A DNA stretch of 64,000 nucleotides from Distichodus sexfasciatus (GCA_032718565.1 JAVGVS010000012.1:2792450-2856449), one strand, 5' to 3'. Positions 1 to 12,628 are shown, numbered from the stretch's first letter. Notes: generated from the sequence alone by a model not told the origin. A program made the numbers and translations.

Positions 1-789
1 TGTGCAGTCCATGTTAACTTGAACCTTTTTTTTTTTTTTTGCAAACTTGCAGATACGCTAAACTTGGCGGCGCCTCTCCGTCCTGCAAGTGTACGATGCG
101 AACTTTCTTTGCTTTGTCTTACAACAAATAGTCTCACTACCAAACTAAAACACACTCTGTAATACAGCCAGCAGACCGTTAAAGATTTTTATATTTAGAG
201 GGTTGTTCACATGAATGCAGAAGGCGCGATGCGAGCGTTTTGGCCTGCTTTTGTGCCGTCACGCTGCAGGACGCCGAGATGTTTTCAGACTTTTTTTTTT
301 TTTTACCCCGGAGAGATTTGGGGAGCAAATTCATATTTGCTTGGGTGTCACATTTCAGGACACATTTCTCTGGGGAGTTTCGAGGGATCTGTGAATCATT
401 TATCACTTCATCTGGTGTAAGAAAAGTAAGACAGAAAGAAAAAGAAAATATTCACGGGACCTAAATATCTGAATAAATATAAATGCAGTCTAACTTTCAT
501 GCAGCACCTTGAACTGAATCACATTTGATTAGGCATACTATATATATAGTATTAAAAAAATACTGTATTTAATGTCATTTTGAAGTGTTTTTAAAGGAAT
601 TCTTCTACACCACTAATTAAACTGTTGTGATTGTGCTGTAATTGGGACCTAACTTTTACACGCAAACACACACGTGTAAGGTTCTAAATAAACAGCTTTT
701 TAAGGCTTTTATATAGTTTTATTCTCGTGTAGAATTCATTAAACTAGCTATTTATCTTGAATAAACTCCTAGAAGTTTGGTTATTAGCG
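1..789. other. AT-rich sequence with T tracts, nothing recognised
   Basis: Two T runs (about 27-40 and 290-304), a TATATATAT stretch near 540, and no repeat family or gene that I recognise. Confidence 0.5.
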
Positions 790-1110
790 TCTGCGCGTAG
801 TAATACGCGAACATGCTCACAACCACAATTCAAAACGCGTTCAGATAAACTGCGCTTCTCTCATTTGTAACGTTGCACCGCTGCTTGGCTCCGCGCTCGC
901 GCCTGATTATAGCGCGAAACTTTTCCGCGTGTCTCTCGCCGCACGCGAGCGCCTTTTTTCGGCTTCGCAGCTCCACGCGCCAGGTCGCGAGCCGCGCTCG
1001 AGCTTTCCGGAGTCGACCCGGGACCGGCACCTGGAGAACGGTTAGCGGCGAGTTTAGGCCGCAGTTACGCTTCAAGGCGTGGAAAGTGCAACTCAGACGA
1101 TGCGTCCCTC
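790..1110. promoter_or_regulatory. CpG island, candidate gli3 promoter / non-coding exon 1
   Basis: About three dozen CpG dinucleotides fall between 850 and 1085, including runs such as CGCGCTCGCGCC, in an otherwise AT-rich neighbourhood. It lies 21.7 kb before the start-codon exon on the same strand, a plausible place for the non-coding first exon. A fair splice-donor match (CCAGTAAGAA) occurs at 1158. Short open frames on both strands here look like composition effects. Transcription start and exon limits cannot be fixed from sequence alone. Confidence 0.5.
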
Positions 1111-2690
1111 GAACATAAAACTGGTGTATTGTGTGACCTATACGAACACGCGTTCCAGTAAGAATGAAATGGTTTTACTAAGATCGCAGAGAGCGGCAGG
1201 GCTGGCCGATAATTCGGGCTTTTTTTCTCGTACTCTGGTCATGCTTTCTTCCTTTCATCTTTTTTGCCGTCGTTTTCGGTGGTCGCTTTATTGCTTTCTT
1301 TAACATCTGGAGTTTTATGAATTATCTCAATAACATAGTAGGTGTATTTACACATGAGGATTTGTTTTAGTGGAAGAATTAGGCCCTTGCTGTTTAAAAT
1401 AAAGATAATCTCAGTAACATGCATTATGTAATAAATTACAGTAAATGTGGTTTTGTAACTGCAGTATTACAGATTTATTTTTTTATTGTAGTGCTCTGAT
1501 CTTTTTTATTCGTTTCCTTCCATCATCATCACCACAATTTCAGAATGCATTTGCACTAAAGTAAACTTGATTTTATATCGCCTATTTTTGATATTTAAAA
1601 AGATTCAACACAGTTCTCTAAAATCATAATTTTGCATCCGATTTTATAAAAACATTTTTTTGTTGTAGTTGCAAGTCTATAATTTAGTATTTTCTTATAA
1701 TTGTTTTCATTTGCAAAATTTACTTCTTGGGATAATTAGTATCAAATTTACACACATGCAATGAAACTGTCTTTAAATATTTATGCTGGACTATCCAATT
1801 TTTTCAAACGACTAAGAAGGTAGTACATTTGAACTACATGTGTAGTGAGTCTATTATGTCAATTTTTTCAGCATGTGCCCATTCAGTTATTTTTTGGTTT
1901 AGCAGGTGTAATTTGCGGGGGGTAAAATAAGTGGGGGTATTGGGGTATAAATAAATATTAAGATCCCATTCTCTTGTGAAAAGATTTAGGATTTAATCTG
2001 TCACTAATATTTAATATGAACAGACTCAGTCCCCGAAAACATAGGCGCGTCTTTGAATCAGATGCCCGTGTCTTAACCCCCGGGGTTCTTAAGCCCGCTA
2101 CAGCAGCACTACCTGTAATTAGGTGTGTGTGTGTGTGTGTGTGAATGAGACGGCTAACAGCAGGGCATTGTCATGCTAATGCATGTTTAAATAGCACCCC
2201 TTAGCCTGTCCAAACCAATAAGATGACAAACGGAGGGGAAGTTTTTTTTTCTCCCCATCTCCCTGGGACTGAAGTTAGATGGAGATCAGGGAAAAGACTT
2301 TGCGTTCGTGGTGGTGAATTGTGTTTTCAGTTTGAAGTCTGGCTGCCATGCAGACCTGATTACTCTCAGTGTGGAGGCATACGGGGAGTGAAACAACCGC
2401 TCTGATGGCTCTGGAGGTGAACACCACACCTTGTGCTCAAGGTATTTCATCAGGAGCTCTCGTTTGCCGTGTCTCCCCATGTCATGTTATCAGCCTGCTC
2501 ACAATCAGACATTTTCCCTCCTGATGAGACTTGGAAGAAAAGAGAAACTCTGTTTTTTCCAACTTTTTACAATTATAGAAAGCGAATCAGAGCTTACAAT
2601 TTTTAACCCTGATCTAGTGCTTGACTAAATTGGTCAGACGCTTCTTTGGGGTGAGCCGGCACTGCCAACTGACATTTCGCACTTTAACGA
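1111..2690. other. AT-rich unique sequence, nothing recognised
   Basis: Mostly AT-rich with a short GT repeat at 2124-2142. The block at about 2030-2420 is less AT-rich and looks unique, so it could hold conserved regulatory DNA, but no motif decides this. Confidence 0.4.
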
Positions 2691-2739
2691 CTCATCACAA
2701 CTTTGATACGGTTAAATCCAAATGTAAAGGACATAGCGT

Positions 2740-2996
2740 AGGGAGGAGAACAAGTGAGAGAGAGTAACTGAGGAAGAAAAGAGACGTGAATTAGAGGGTG
2801 AGGGAGAGAAAGCGAGGGAGGTTATTCAGCTTTGCTACAGCGTTAGGGTGTGCATTGTACTGATGCAAAGTCGGGCCATGGTGAAAAAAAGAGACATGTC
2901 AAAAGTGTCTGTCCGTATTTGTGTCTCAGCGGAGGTAAAAAAAAAAAAAAAGGGGGTCTGTGGTGGCACATTGGGGCTCTCTTCCTCCCTCTTTTG

Positions 2997-3036
<40 letters not shown>

Positions 3037-3330
3037 TTCACACGTACTCAGCTTCTCTCTCTCTTTTCTTTCCCTCTCCGAATAATCCCCAGGCCCAGTC
3101 ATCCCTTCAGGGCACGCTTCTGATCTGTCTCTCCGTTAGGACAAACCCTTTTCTCTCCCTCCATTTCCCCTTCTCTCTTCTTTATCTCTCCCCCTTTCCC
3201 TTTTCTCTTTATGTCCATTTTTATTCTCATTCATGCAACTCTCTCTCTTTGCCTCTCTCTCTCTTCTTTTTATATGTGCTTGTTATAACTTCTCTTCCAC
3301 CGTAAGCTCCAGTTCACCTGTTGGGGTTTC
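2740..3330. repeat. purine stretch, then CT and CA microsatellite
   Basis: GA-rich sequence (2745-2825), an A run at 2938-2951, (CT)n at about 2997-3018 directly joined to (CA)n at 3017-3035, then CT-rich sequence to 3300. Open frames over it on both strands are low-complexity artefacts. Confidence 0.85.
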
Positions 3331-4600
3331 TGCTAAAACCCCTGCTCTACAGGGTGTTGAGACGGGGGTAATGGGGTTGGGTGAGGAAGGGATGGATCTT
3401 CCCATCATGCATTTACTTGTTTCAAGGTGTATTCTACCTGTATAGCTGAATATATTCTGTGCGGCCTTATTTTTTATTATTATTTTTAAGTAGATTTAAT
3501 GTGTTTTTGGGATTTATAAAAATGTGTGCTATTATACATTATTATATATATAATTACGTTAATGTACTGTCCTCTCCTCTTTCACGTGTACACACACACA
3601 CACACACATTCTCAGACATGCAGCACCCTGTGGCAAGCGCAGGAAATGTGTTTGCCCTTCCCAAACGTCGAGGGTATGTTTTCACTGGCACGTTGTGGCT
3701 GCTGGAAACTCCAAATTGACCTGACAATTAGCCCAGTCATTTCCTTAAGAAATAAGAACGCGGTATAGAGAGAGCAGATGAGAGAAAGAGAGACAGAATG
3801 AAAAATAAGTTAGAACAAAATCAGACTGGGCAGTGTGTGTGTGTGTGCGTGTGCGCTGCTGGAAGTTTGCATTTGCTTTTCTCAAGTAGGTGATTACCAA
3901 CAGCCTGTCTGGCGCAGTGGTGAGATTTTCTGACTTCTCTGCTCTGATGTTTACTTTACTGGCCGTAAAACACGTCTCTAAGCTCAAGTGAGACGGACTT
4001 GAGAGTGTGCCACTCCATTTGGCGGCAGGGTGTGACAGCGATGTGTATGAGTGTGTGTTTGTCGGAAGGAAAATAGATGACTGGTTTTCACGGCCTGATC
4101 AGTGTTTTGTGTGTTTCACACCATCCCGGTGCATTTCATTCTTTAATAACATTCTTAACGCTTTAATAAGTCAAATTATTTCAATAAATTGTTTATGCTG
4201 AATACTGCAACACATTCAGATAAATACACACATGTAAATTCACTTCAGCTGCAGAACGTAACTGTTTTTTTGATGGTTGAAAAAGTACCCACATCAATTT
4301 TAAAACATGCATAGGCATAGAAGAAGCACTCAGGAATTTTGAGCATTTTAAGCTTCCAAAATTCTGATAATTTAACCTTTGACCTCAAGGTCACGAGCAC
4401 GAGTGCAGGCCGACAATGGAATATTAGATCCTTATGTCCAAAGGTCAAGCATTTGCAAAAGGAAAGTGAGCCTGTCCTGCTGAGAACCTTAAACGTCTTA
4501 GCTGTGCTCTTTTTCTTGACTTGTGCACATCTTCAGTCTTTTTTTGTATTTTTATAGCGCTTTCCCACTGTTTCCGCCGCCCAAAAGACTTCACAGGAAA
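3331..4600. other. unique sequence with short CA/GT repeats
   Basis: No gene seen. Contains (CA)n at 3591-3607 and a GT run at 3833-3847. The rest shows no family that I recognise. Confidence 0.4.
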
Positions 4601-4664
4601 ATGTCAGACCCTTACTTATCTCCTCCGTAAGACAAAAACTGGCCCTACTTCCAAAACCAAAAAA

Positions 4665-5110
4665 GAAAGGGGGTGGGGGTGGGGGTGAAGAGCACGGGGA
4701 GAGTGCGGAGGGGTGACGGGTCTTAACACTGCAAGCAAATTTTAGGATGAACCAAAAGACTCCTCCATTGTTGGCAGAGCATCTGAAGAGTAATCACTTC
4801 TTCTCATGCAAAGTGTTTTAAAGAGCCTCGGCATTAATGGGAGAGCGGGAGATAGAGAGAGAGAGAGGGGGGGATAGAGAGAGAGGGGTGCTGCGTTTTA
4901 ACAATGCTCCACAGGGAGCAGTGAAGGAGGGCTGGTGCTAGTGGAGGACTCCCCCTCCTACACAATACCCGCTTTCTTACAAGGGGCGGAGAGAGAGAGA
5001 AAGGGAGAGGGTGGAGGGTAAGAGTTTTACAGACTAGTGAGATCCATGACAGAGTAGGAGAGAGAGAGAGAGAATAATAAAGGTGAACATTTATAGAGAA
5101 AGGAGAGAAT
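4665..5110. repeat. G- and GA-rich low-complexity block
   Basis: GGGGGTGGGGGTGGGGG at about 4669-4686 followed by several GAGAGAGA runs (4850-4885, 4989-5012, 5060-5082). Four spaced G runs could form a quadruplex. No coding sign. Confidence 0.6.
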
Positions 5111-5224
5111 AAATGGGTGTGCGAGCCGTAAATGGGCTCCTCTCCGGACGGCTGTTTTTATTAAGAGGCCTCGACATGCTGGTGAAATATATCTTATTCA
5201 CGAAAGAAGACATGCCTAGACTTT

Positions 5225-5445
5225 GGTGCAGGACTTCATTATTCACTGGCGGACGCGCGCTAGCCGGGCCCGTTAGGCCACGGCACGTAGGCGACGGGCG
5301 GCATAACGGGGCCTTGTAACGGGGGTCCCGCGGCGGCCGTGGTGAGAGAGGAAGGTTCCATTTGTCAGACCCGGCGGAGCGGCTTTTCCCTGCCGTCCTG
5401 CCGCTCGCGGGGGCGCTTGCCGTTCTTCATTGTCTAAGACGAGGC
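5225..5445. promoter_or_regulatory. short CpG-dense block
   Basis: High CpG density including GGCGGACGCGCGCTAGCCGG and CCCGCGGCGGCCG between GA-rich stretches. It may be an unmethylated regulatory patch; no splice or coding evidence supports an exon. Confidence 0.35.
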
Positions 5446-5479
5446 AGGACATTACTCACCATAGCCAGGGGGCTGGGGA

Positions 5480-5900
5480 CTGGGGCACGCTGGGAGGAGA
5501 CAGAGAAAGAGAGGGAGAGGAGGAGGCGTTGTTGGACAGAGCAGTTGCGTTATTTGTGCAGGAGGCCGTTTTAGACCCGAGACGGGTCCCTAGACTCCAG
5601 GCCGATGTTGTGGAGCAGAAGGGAAGGGGAGGAAAGGGAAGGAAGAGGGCAAAAGAGGTTAGTGGGAGATACTTCAGGAGCCGTTTGGAACAGAGAGGGT
5701 ACCGTTGGAGAGACAGAAACAGAGGATAAAAAGAGAGAAGAAAGCACGCAAAGAAGAAAAAGACAGTGATGGCTATGAGACAGGAGAGGAAGGGGGAAGA
5801 AGCGTGTCAGGAGAGGCTGGGGAAGGTAGAGGAAAAAAGGGCAAGAGAGAGAGTGAGTGAGAGAGAGAGAGAGAGTGAGTGAGAGAGAGATGAGTGGAGA
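5480..5900. repeat. purine-rich low-complexity stretch
   Basis: Repeated AGAGAGGGAGAGG-like runs ending in two GAGAGAGTGAGT blocks (5850-5885). Simple sequence. Confidence 0.7.
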
Positions 5901-6822
5901 GTGTTTTCGCTCTCCCTCAGAGCTCGGTATGTAAGCTCCTGTCTGCCTCCCAAAGCTCTTCTCACAAAGAGATTTACAAGACAGGTCTCTCTGCCGCCCT
6001 GAATTTCGTGTGTGTGTGAGTGTGTGTGTGGGATCTCTCTGTGCGTATGCATGTGTGAGATGTATACGTGGATACTATACTCTTTGAAGTACGAGCACTA
6101 CTGTAGAGATGCCACTACCAGGGCTGCAGGTAAAGGTAAATGTATGTGTTTAAGAACACAATTTACATGCTCACAAGTTAATAATTTCAGAATTAGAGAC
6201 CAAGTATATAAACAATAAAGCGGAAAACAGATGAGATGGGCAGTGTCTACATTTTAGGCTGGAAAAGTCATTGTAACTGATATATTCTTGATGGTGGCGT
6301 GCACAGAGCCTTAGATGTCAAGGTGTGGGTGTGTGTGTGTGTGTGAGAGAGTGAGTTTATATGTGTGTGTGTTCTGGAGTATTCTCCCATACAAAGGGCT
6401 TCCTTAGCTTTTAGAATTATTTATAATGTTTGGCTTTTGTGGAGCACTCTAAGCACATGTCTCCTCCTATTAGACTGAATAACTCAACCCAACTCGGCTG
6501 AGGCCTCCACTCTTCATCCCACCAAATCCCGCCATACCTCCTCGTCTCGGACCTCTTCACTCTCCGCGCACCCATATTCCCGATCGTTCTCGGAGATTAG
6601 AGGCTGGATTCTGCTTGAATTACCCTAACACAGACTCTTGAGTTTGTCTGCTGTTTGGGAGAGAGCTTCGCTTGGTGAAAAGTCTGGCGAAAAGCGATGG
6701 ATATACAAATCAGAACAGCACTTTAGAATGACATAGCAGGTGCTTATTACTGAGGTCACGGTGAGCACGGATTGTGCCACAGTGTTAGCCAGCTGTTAAT
6801 CTGTAGGTGAAAGTGATGGTGT

Positions 6823-7059
6823 GTGATTATTTGTCATCGTGAACACGGCACAGCATAGCACACAGTGCAGCACGAAGACATGTGATCTCTGAATTTGACC
6901 CATCTGTGAAGGAGCGGTGGGAAGTTGACATGGTCAGCAGTGCTTGGGGATGGTGCCTTGTTCATGAGTATCTCAGCGGTACCTTTACTGGTCAGGGATT
7001 TGAACCGTCCATCTTCCGATCACAGGGCGAACGCCTTAATCGTTACGCTACCAACTGCC
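6823..7059 (-). mobile_element. tRNA-headed SINE copy
   Basis: In this orientation the tail comes first (GTGATTATTTGTCAT) and the tRNA-like head last (GCTACCAACTGCC). The order of blocks matches the other copies: AGCAC..GTGCA region, CCCATCTGTGAAGGAGC, AGCAGTGCTTGGGGA, CTCATGAGTA-like, and the reversed B box GGGATTTGAACC near 7000-7011. Several substitutions mark it as old. Confidence 0.85.
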
Positions 7060-7920
7060 AAGTCTGGGTGACATGTCTGTGAGTTTAGCAAACTTAAAAA
7101 AGCAACTGCTCTTTAATTCCATTTTCTAATTAAAACTTTTCACGCAATTTTGGTATGAAAAAGCAAGACTCGGTAATGGCGCCTCATCTAATAGGCAAGA
7201 GAGGCAAAGTTTTCTAAAGACTGTTTTAAACATAAATTTTGTCATTTTTTGACCTACCACTCATTGTTCTACATGGTTTTAACAACAAATAAGACTGAAA
7301 TGACAAATGAACTGTTTGGAGAATGTAGAGGGAGAGCGACTGAGCGAGAGAGAAAGATACACAGAAAGGAAGAGGGAGAGAGAGCGAGAGGAAACGAGAG
7401 AGAGCGACAGCTTTGTACTCTGTTCCAATCAATCTGATATAAATCTGTAATAGAAAAAATTCCAGATCCAAAATATATCTTTAGCATACATCGCCCCTTT
7501 GTCTGTTTGTTATGTTCAGTTCATTATGAGGGTAACAATGTGTTGCATTGTATCATACAATATTATATTGTCTTGTATTGTATCACATTATATTATTAAC
7601 TTAATTATGTTTTTTAATTCAGAGCCCTGGGTCAGGCAAACAACGTAAAACGAACAGTGATTACAAGAATCATTTTCACTCTTTTTGTACAGTCAGGGCC
7701 TAACCAAGCCATCTCAATTAAGCCTCAGTCATCGACTTCATGGAAGCATCAGGACGGCCCAGCATGTTTTAGCATTTACACATTTGCAAAAGTGAAAAGT
7801 TTCGTCTGTGCTGAATTTTTTTTCTCAAACATGGGAACATTAGGATTTATTGATTAATTGGAGGTTGAGGTAAATCATCAGTAATCTGTGTAAAAGAAAG
7901 AGTGACACTTTCTTTTAAAT
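7060..7920. other. unique sequence with GA stretch and TATTG-rich segment
   Basis: GA-rich run at 7325-7410 and degenerate TGTATTGTATC repeats at 7540-7600. Nothing else recognised. Confidence 0.45.
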
Positions 7921-7949
7921 AGTTGCCACATGGTGTGTCTTTACACAAG

Positions 7950-8260
7950 CCGGCAAATAACAGCTACTTTGTAGCGCGATCGCAGCGTTTGTCTGGTTAG
8001 CGCGAGGTGAGAAGTGGAGAGCGCGAGCGGCGGTGAGCCGCGGGGTTGATTAGGTTTTTGCTGGTTAAGTGCGGGGCGTGTTGGAGGTGGCGTATGTTAA
8101 TGGCACAGTTATTGGAGCCATTAGTGACGTGATTAGGGGGTGAGAGGGCTGATGGGAGACGGAGCGGCGGAACGATTTCCCTCCTCATGGGAGGACACAG
8201 ATCAATGCAAACCGGCTCAACGAGGCACGTAAACTCATTAGTGTGGGGAGAGCCGTCTGT
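7950..8260. promoter_or_regulatory. unique non-repetitive block, candidate conserved element
   Basis: Mixed composition with many homeobox-type TTAAT/ATTAG cores (for example GTTAATGGCACAGTTATTGG at 8096-8115) and GCGATCGC at 7976-7983. It lacks repeat features. Known: GLI3 introns carry ancient enhancers; this is only a candidate. Confidence 0.25.
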
Positions 8261-8517
8261 GTATTTACATACATCAACTGCTACACTGCCTACACTGTGT
8301 TGTGTATGTGTGTGTGTGTGTCCATGTATGGGTGTGTGTGATTAGGTTAATGTGTTAATGAGTGTGAGAGTATGTCTGTGACTTTCTAATTAGATCGGGT
8401 TGAAGTATGTGCAGAGGATTGATCTGTTGGTGCGTGTGTGTGTGTGTGTGAGAGAGAGAGAGAAAAAGAGAGAGACTGTGTTTGAGTATTTGAGTACACA
8501 CCTATACATGAATTAAC

Positions 8518-8981
8518 TAGAGGTCGACTGATATTGTTTTTTCAGAGCCAGTATCAATACCGAGTATTGCTAGTTAACAGGGCCGATAACCGATATTTGG
8601 AACCGATATGCAAAAAAAGAGAATATCTCTGTCAAAATTTTGAATTTTACAAACACCAAGCTCGGCTGAAACAATCCTCTCCCTTCTTCTCCTTCTCCGA
8701 GCTTCACACTGCGCTTGTGTGTGAGTGTGGTGTGAGAGACAAGGCTTCAGCGTTGATTGGCTGCTACTCGTGTCACATATAGCCAATCAGAGACTGTTGT
8801 GGACGGGACATTAGTTAAATGAAGCAGCGAGTCGAGAGTCGGAACAGAGGGAAGAGACGGCAGTGGAGCCACAGTAGTGCACCTTGTAATTGCTTAATAT
8901 CTGTGATGGTCAAAATTAAACACCGATACCGATAATCGGCAATATACATAATATCGGCCCCCGATAATCGGTCGACCCTTA
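8518..8981. mobile_element. hAT-type non-autonomous element with GGTCGACC ends
   Basis: Ends are TAGAGGTCGACTGATA and TATCGGTCGACCCTTA-like inverted repeats. Flanks GAATTAAC (8510-8517) and GTATTGAC (8982-8989) agree at 6 of 8 positions, as expected of an aged hAT 8-bp target duplication. It shares its interior (for example GATATGCAAAAAAAGAGAA) with the copy at 10.3 kb. No transposase frame. Confidence 0.8.
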
Positions 8982-9319
8982 GTATTGACGTGCAATGGGT
9001 TTGTCAGCTTCTTGGGGCTTTGTCAAGACTTTGTTGTATGTGAGGGTCAGGTGAAGTATTATTTAGTATCAAGTAAATAGTAAGTACTTCAAAGAGAGTA
9101 AGAGACATGACAGTGTGTGATGCAAACGGAGGAAAGAGGCGTGAGACAGGTTGAGAATTCTCTCTCCCCCTTCTCTCTGTCTCTCACTCTTTTGGTCTCT
9201 CCTTCTGTGTCTCCCTCTTTTTAATTAAGCCTAAATCATTTTTTCCCAGCACTGAAATCAGCCTGTCAGTCAAACCTCACACACCCTTTAACACCAAGAC
9301 AATCACCAGGGTTCAGGAG

Positions 9320-9540
9320 TTAGACTGATGGTTTTAACTCGAGTTCTTTCATACTGGCGGCCTGTAGAGAAACTCTCAGGACCCTCGGGAGGCCCAGCAG
9401 AAGCTCTGTATGACTGATGCTACAGCTGAGCAGAGCTGAAGCCGTCTTTCCCTCTCTATTTACTCTCCTATATAGAGATACAAAGCCACGGGAGGTAAGT
9501 TCCGTCTCATCCATCGCGGCGCGTGCGAGTCTCTAAGTTT
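9320..9540. other. unique sequence, nothing recognised
   Basis: Non-repetitive, moderately GC-rich sequence between CT-rich DNA (about 9150-9220) and the trinucleotide block. The open frame on the minus strand has no recognisable domain. Confidence 0.35.
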
Positions 9541-9576
9541 GTTTACGCGTACACCTTTTCTCAGTGGGTGGGGGTC

Positions 9577-9662
9577 TTGGTGGTGGTGGTGGTGGTGGCG
9601 ACGATGACGACGATGATGATGATGATGATGGTGATGGTGCTGGTGCTGTTGATGACGGTGAG
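9577..9662. repeat. GGT then GAC/GAT trinucleotide array
   Basis: A run of GGT triplets passes into GACGAT and GATGAT triplets and ends in GGTGCTGGTGCTG. The minus-strand frame gives poly-Ser and poly-Pro, a product of the repeat. Trinucleotide tracts of this size are usually polymorphic in length. Confidence 0.85.
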
Positions 9663-10019
9663 GATGCTGAGCGGCTGAAGCTGGCGTGCATCAAGATGTG
9701 AGAACAGAGAGCAAATAAGATATAGACTCCGTCTCCCCGCACGCCTTCAGATGCCTGTGCGTGTGTTTGCATGTCGATGGAAGATGTCTCAGTCTGCGAG
9801 TGTGTGTGTTTGGGCGTGTGTGTGTGTGTGTGTGTTGGGGAGGGTGGTAAGAGAGACAGAGAGCTGTTGGAAGTTTCCCCAAGTCCCTCAGTGCATGCCT
9901 CCCTAGTGTGTGTGATCCACATCTCTCCTCCTTCCTCTCTGTCATCCATCTACAACTCTATTTACAGTCAGTTTGACTCACAGGAATACGCAAGCACACT
10001 CAATCCTCCACTTGTCTCC

Positions 10020-10183
10020 TCCACACACACACACACACACATATAGGTATGCATGCATATACACACACACAAGCACACACCTGTATTGACAGGAAGAGAA
10101 GATTTGGGAGGTAGTAAGCATTTAATGCACACACACACACACACACCTGTATTGACAGGAAGAGGGGTATTAAGCATTTAATG

Positions 10184-10215
<32 letters not shown>

Positions 10216-10262
10216 ACTGTATTGGGGGTAGTAGACATTCACAAACAGATGATGCTCACAGA
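10020..10262. repeat. CA microsatellite plus about 65-bp minisatellite (three units)
   Basis: After (CA)n at 10022-10040, a unit ACACCTGTATTGACAGGAAG...AAGCATTTAATGCACACA recurs at about 10078, 10143 and, decayed, 10213. Each unit carries its own CA run, so it probably spread by slippage or unequal exchange. Confidence 0.85.
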
Positions 10263-10333
10263 CGCATACACACACATTCCACTCACACTCAGTTTGCCAG
10301 TGGCAGAGATTACCATAAAGCAAACAAAAGTAA

Positions 10334-10725
10334 AAAGGTCGACCGATATTGATTGATCAGGGCCGATATCAATACCGATTATAGCTAGTTAACAGAGCTG
10401 ATAACCAATCTTTGGAACCGATATGCAAAAAAAGAGAAAATTTCTGTCACAATTTTTAGTTTTACAAACACCATGCCTCTCTAGGAGCTTCACGCTGCGA
10501 TATTGGCTACTACTCGTGTGACATATAGCCAATCAGAGACTAATGTGGGCGGGACATTAAATGAAGCAGCGAGTCGAGAGCAGACTGCGCAGAGAGCCAC
10601 AGTAGTTCACCTTGTCATTACTCAACATGGACAATGGTCAAAATTAAACACTGATACCGATAATCGGCAAAATGCCTAATATCAGCTCCCGATAATCGGT
10701 CCGGCTGATAATCGCTCGACCCTGA
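10334..10725. mobile_element. second hAT-type element with GGTCGACC ends
   Basis: Starts AAAGGTCGACCGATATTG and ends ATCGCTCGACCCTGA. The interior is collinear with the 8.5-kb copy (GATATGCAAAAAAAGAGAA, ACATATAGCCAATCAGAGAC, AAATGAAGCAGCGAGTCGAG) with deletions. Same orientation as that copy and 1.4 kb away from it. Confidence 0.8.
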
Positions 10726-12480
10726 ATGTGGAGGCATAACAGCTACAGTAACTTCATTACTTCTAGCGTATATAAAACTAAACATCAATCTGTGTTTCTG
10801 TATTTATATGTTTAAGATGAGAGCCTTTGTAGTAAGACAAGGGAAAAGGTAAAATGTTAAGAGTCTCTAGATCTGTTTTGTAGTTTCAGAGTTTGGACCC
10901 ACTCATGGAAAAGCCTTTAATCTGATCTAATAATATTCAAAATCCCTGTGCAACGCTTTGTAAGCAATAAATTTCAAATATAGAATACATTCATTTTGCA
11001 TCAGATATTTAACTAACCAGGATTTAGATCATGTTTTTATCTGAGCTTGTACACTTCTCTCCCTCTCCAGCTGCTGTGTGTTATCTAAAACGGAGACGGT
11101 TTTAGCCTCTCCTCCCTCGCTGTAGCTAAATCCCGGCCGCCGAACCCAAACCGCCGCCATTCAGAGAAAGCCGAAGTGAGTTCTCTTGGCTGGGGAACTT
11201 TTCTGTGAAGAGATTTCACAATGGCTCCGCGCCCACCTGATAAAAGCCTGAATGAACGCGGCAACGGGAGGGGGAAAAAAAAAACTGGCCGAAACGAAAA
11301 AAACATTGGAGCGTCTCTGGAATGTATGACTCAACTGCTTTTGGATGCAGGCCTCAAACGCTCAGGAAGTTGGCTATAAAAGCAACTCCCGCGTTCTTGG
11401 TTCCTCCCCCACTTCATTCCTCCCTCCTTTCTGCGCTCTCTCTCCATCACTCCTCCCCAGGACCCAGGCCTTGGTCCAGCTCCTGGAAAATTTCTTCGAG
11501 GCCTGCTTCTAAAAACAGTCTTCTCTCTCTTTCTTTCTCTCTCTCCCGGTATCTCGTCTTATCCATCTTTCTCCAAATCCATCAGAATATTTATTTCTCC
11601 TCTCCCTCTTCCTACTCCTTCCCTCTGTCTATTTTTTGTTTTTTCCACCACGACAGGGCATCGTGTCGCAGGACAACTTTATCTAGTCTCATTTCCAGGC
11701 CCGTAATAAGCTCTAAATGGCAAAGCCGCCGGGGTTCGGCAAAGAATTAATAAGAGCCAATAAAGCGTGCCCGTGGGGGCAGCGGCCCTGTCTTTAAGTA
11801 AACATTATGACTCCTCCAGGGCACGGCACGGAAGGGGGCGGCATCCGAGGCGGGGGCTCTTGATGAATCGCCCTGAAACTCTGGGACGGGTAATTTCCCT
11901 CCCCGATTTCGTTTCGGCGGGGGATAATAGGACCCCAATGCTTCATCTGCCTGATTGGATCAGTAAGCAAATAAACAAGCAAATACACACTCGCCTCACA
12001 TCAGGAGCTCGTTTCCCAAAGCGCGGATGCGATGCGTTCTTCCAGTCGCACATCAAGAGTAGTCAAGTTGTGTCGAGTTTCATCACAGTATGATATCCTG
12101 ATTCAGTAGACAACGAGCAGACGTCTGGAAATGCAACATTACAGTTTTTTTTTAATTCCTTTTTTATTTGGAAATATTAATGAAAAGACAGTGGAGTGGA
12201 CAATTACTTGGACAGAAATTTTATTGTTATCATTAACACAACAACAAACAACAAACCCCCTCAGCACACATGCACATATTTTGCACATACTTGTGATTGT
12301 AATTCTGTGAAACATTATTTGCACACACTACGGCTTGTTTTTCTCGTTCAACACTTGACTGTTATGATATTTGCGTGTCTTATTGGACATCATTGTCCAG
12401 CTTCCACAGATCGTATGCACATTCAGTGAAGAAAGATAAGTTCATGACCAAAAGTCTCTCGTTCTACCTCAAGTTTAAAG
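10726..12480. other. unique sequence with CT-rich middle; candidate regulatory block 11.69-11.96 kb
   Basis: 11400-11640 is CT-rich (ORFs there are low complexity). 11690-11960 is mixed and CpG-bearing with AGAATTAATAAGAGCC and GTAAACATTATGAC, non-repetitive in look. The rest shows nothing I recognise. Confidence 0.3.
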
Positions 12481-12526
12481 TTTAATATTTTATACTCCAT
12501 GTGTATATATATTTTTCATACTCTGT

Positions 12527-12628
12527 GCCTTATTTGTTCATACTGTAGAATCTCGAACCTCGCCGTCTTGTCTCTACATGTACAGTGTATAGTAGAGATG
12601 AGGATAAAGTTTACTTTGACTTTGACAA
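12527..12628 (+). mobile_element. 3' tail of a retrotransposon family (AAAGTTTACTTTGAC end)
   Basis: Ends GAGGATAAAGTTTACTTTGACTTTGAC. The same tail with the same upstream words (CTGTAGAA..., CGTCTTGTCT, TATAGTAGAGATGA) recurs near 23.3, 39.8 and 40.3 kb. A short 3'-end repeat of this kind is typical of LINE or LINE-mobilised SINE copies; the family is not named. Confidence 0.6.

Noticed and set aside
1158..1167. Definite exon 1 donor at 1158
   Set aside because: A consensus match alone is not enough; kept only as a candidate in the CpG island entry.
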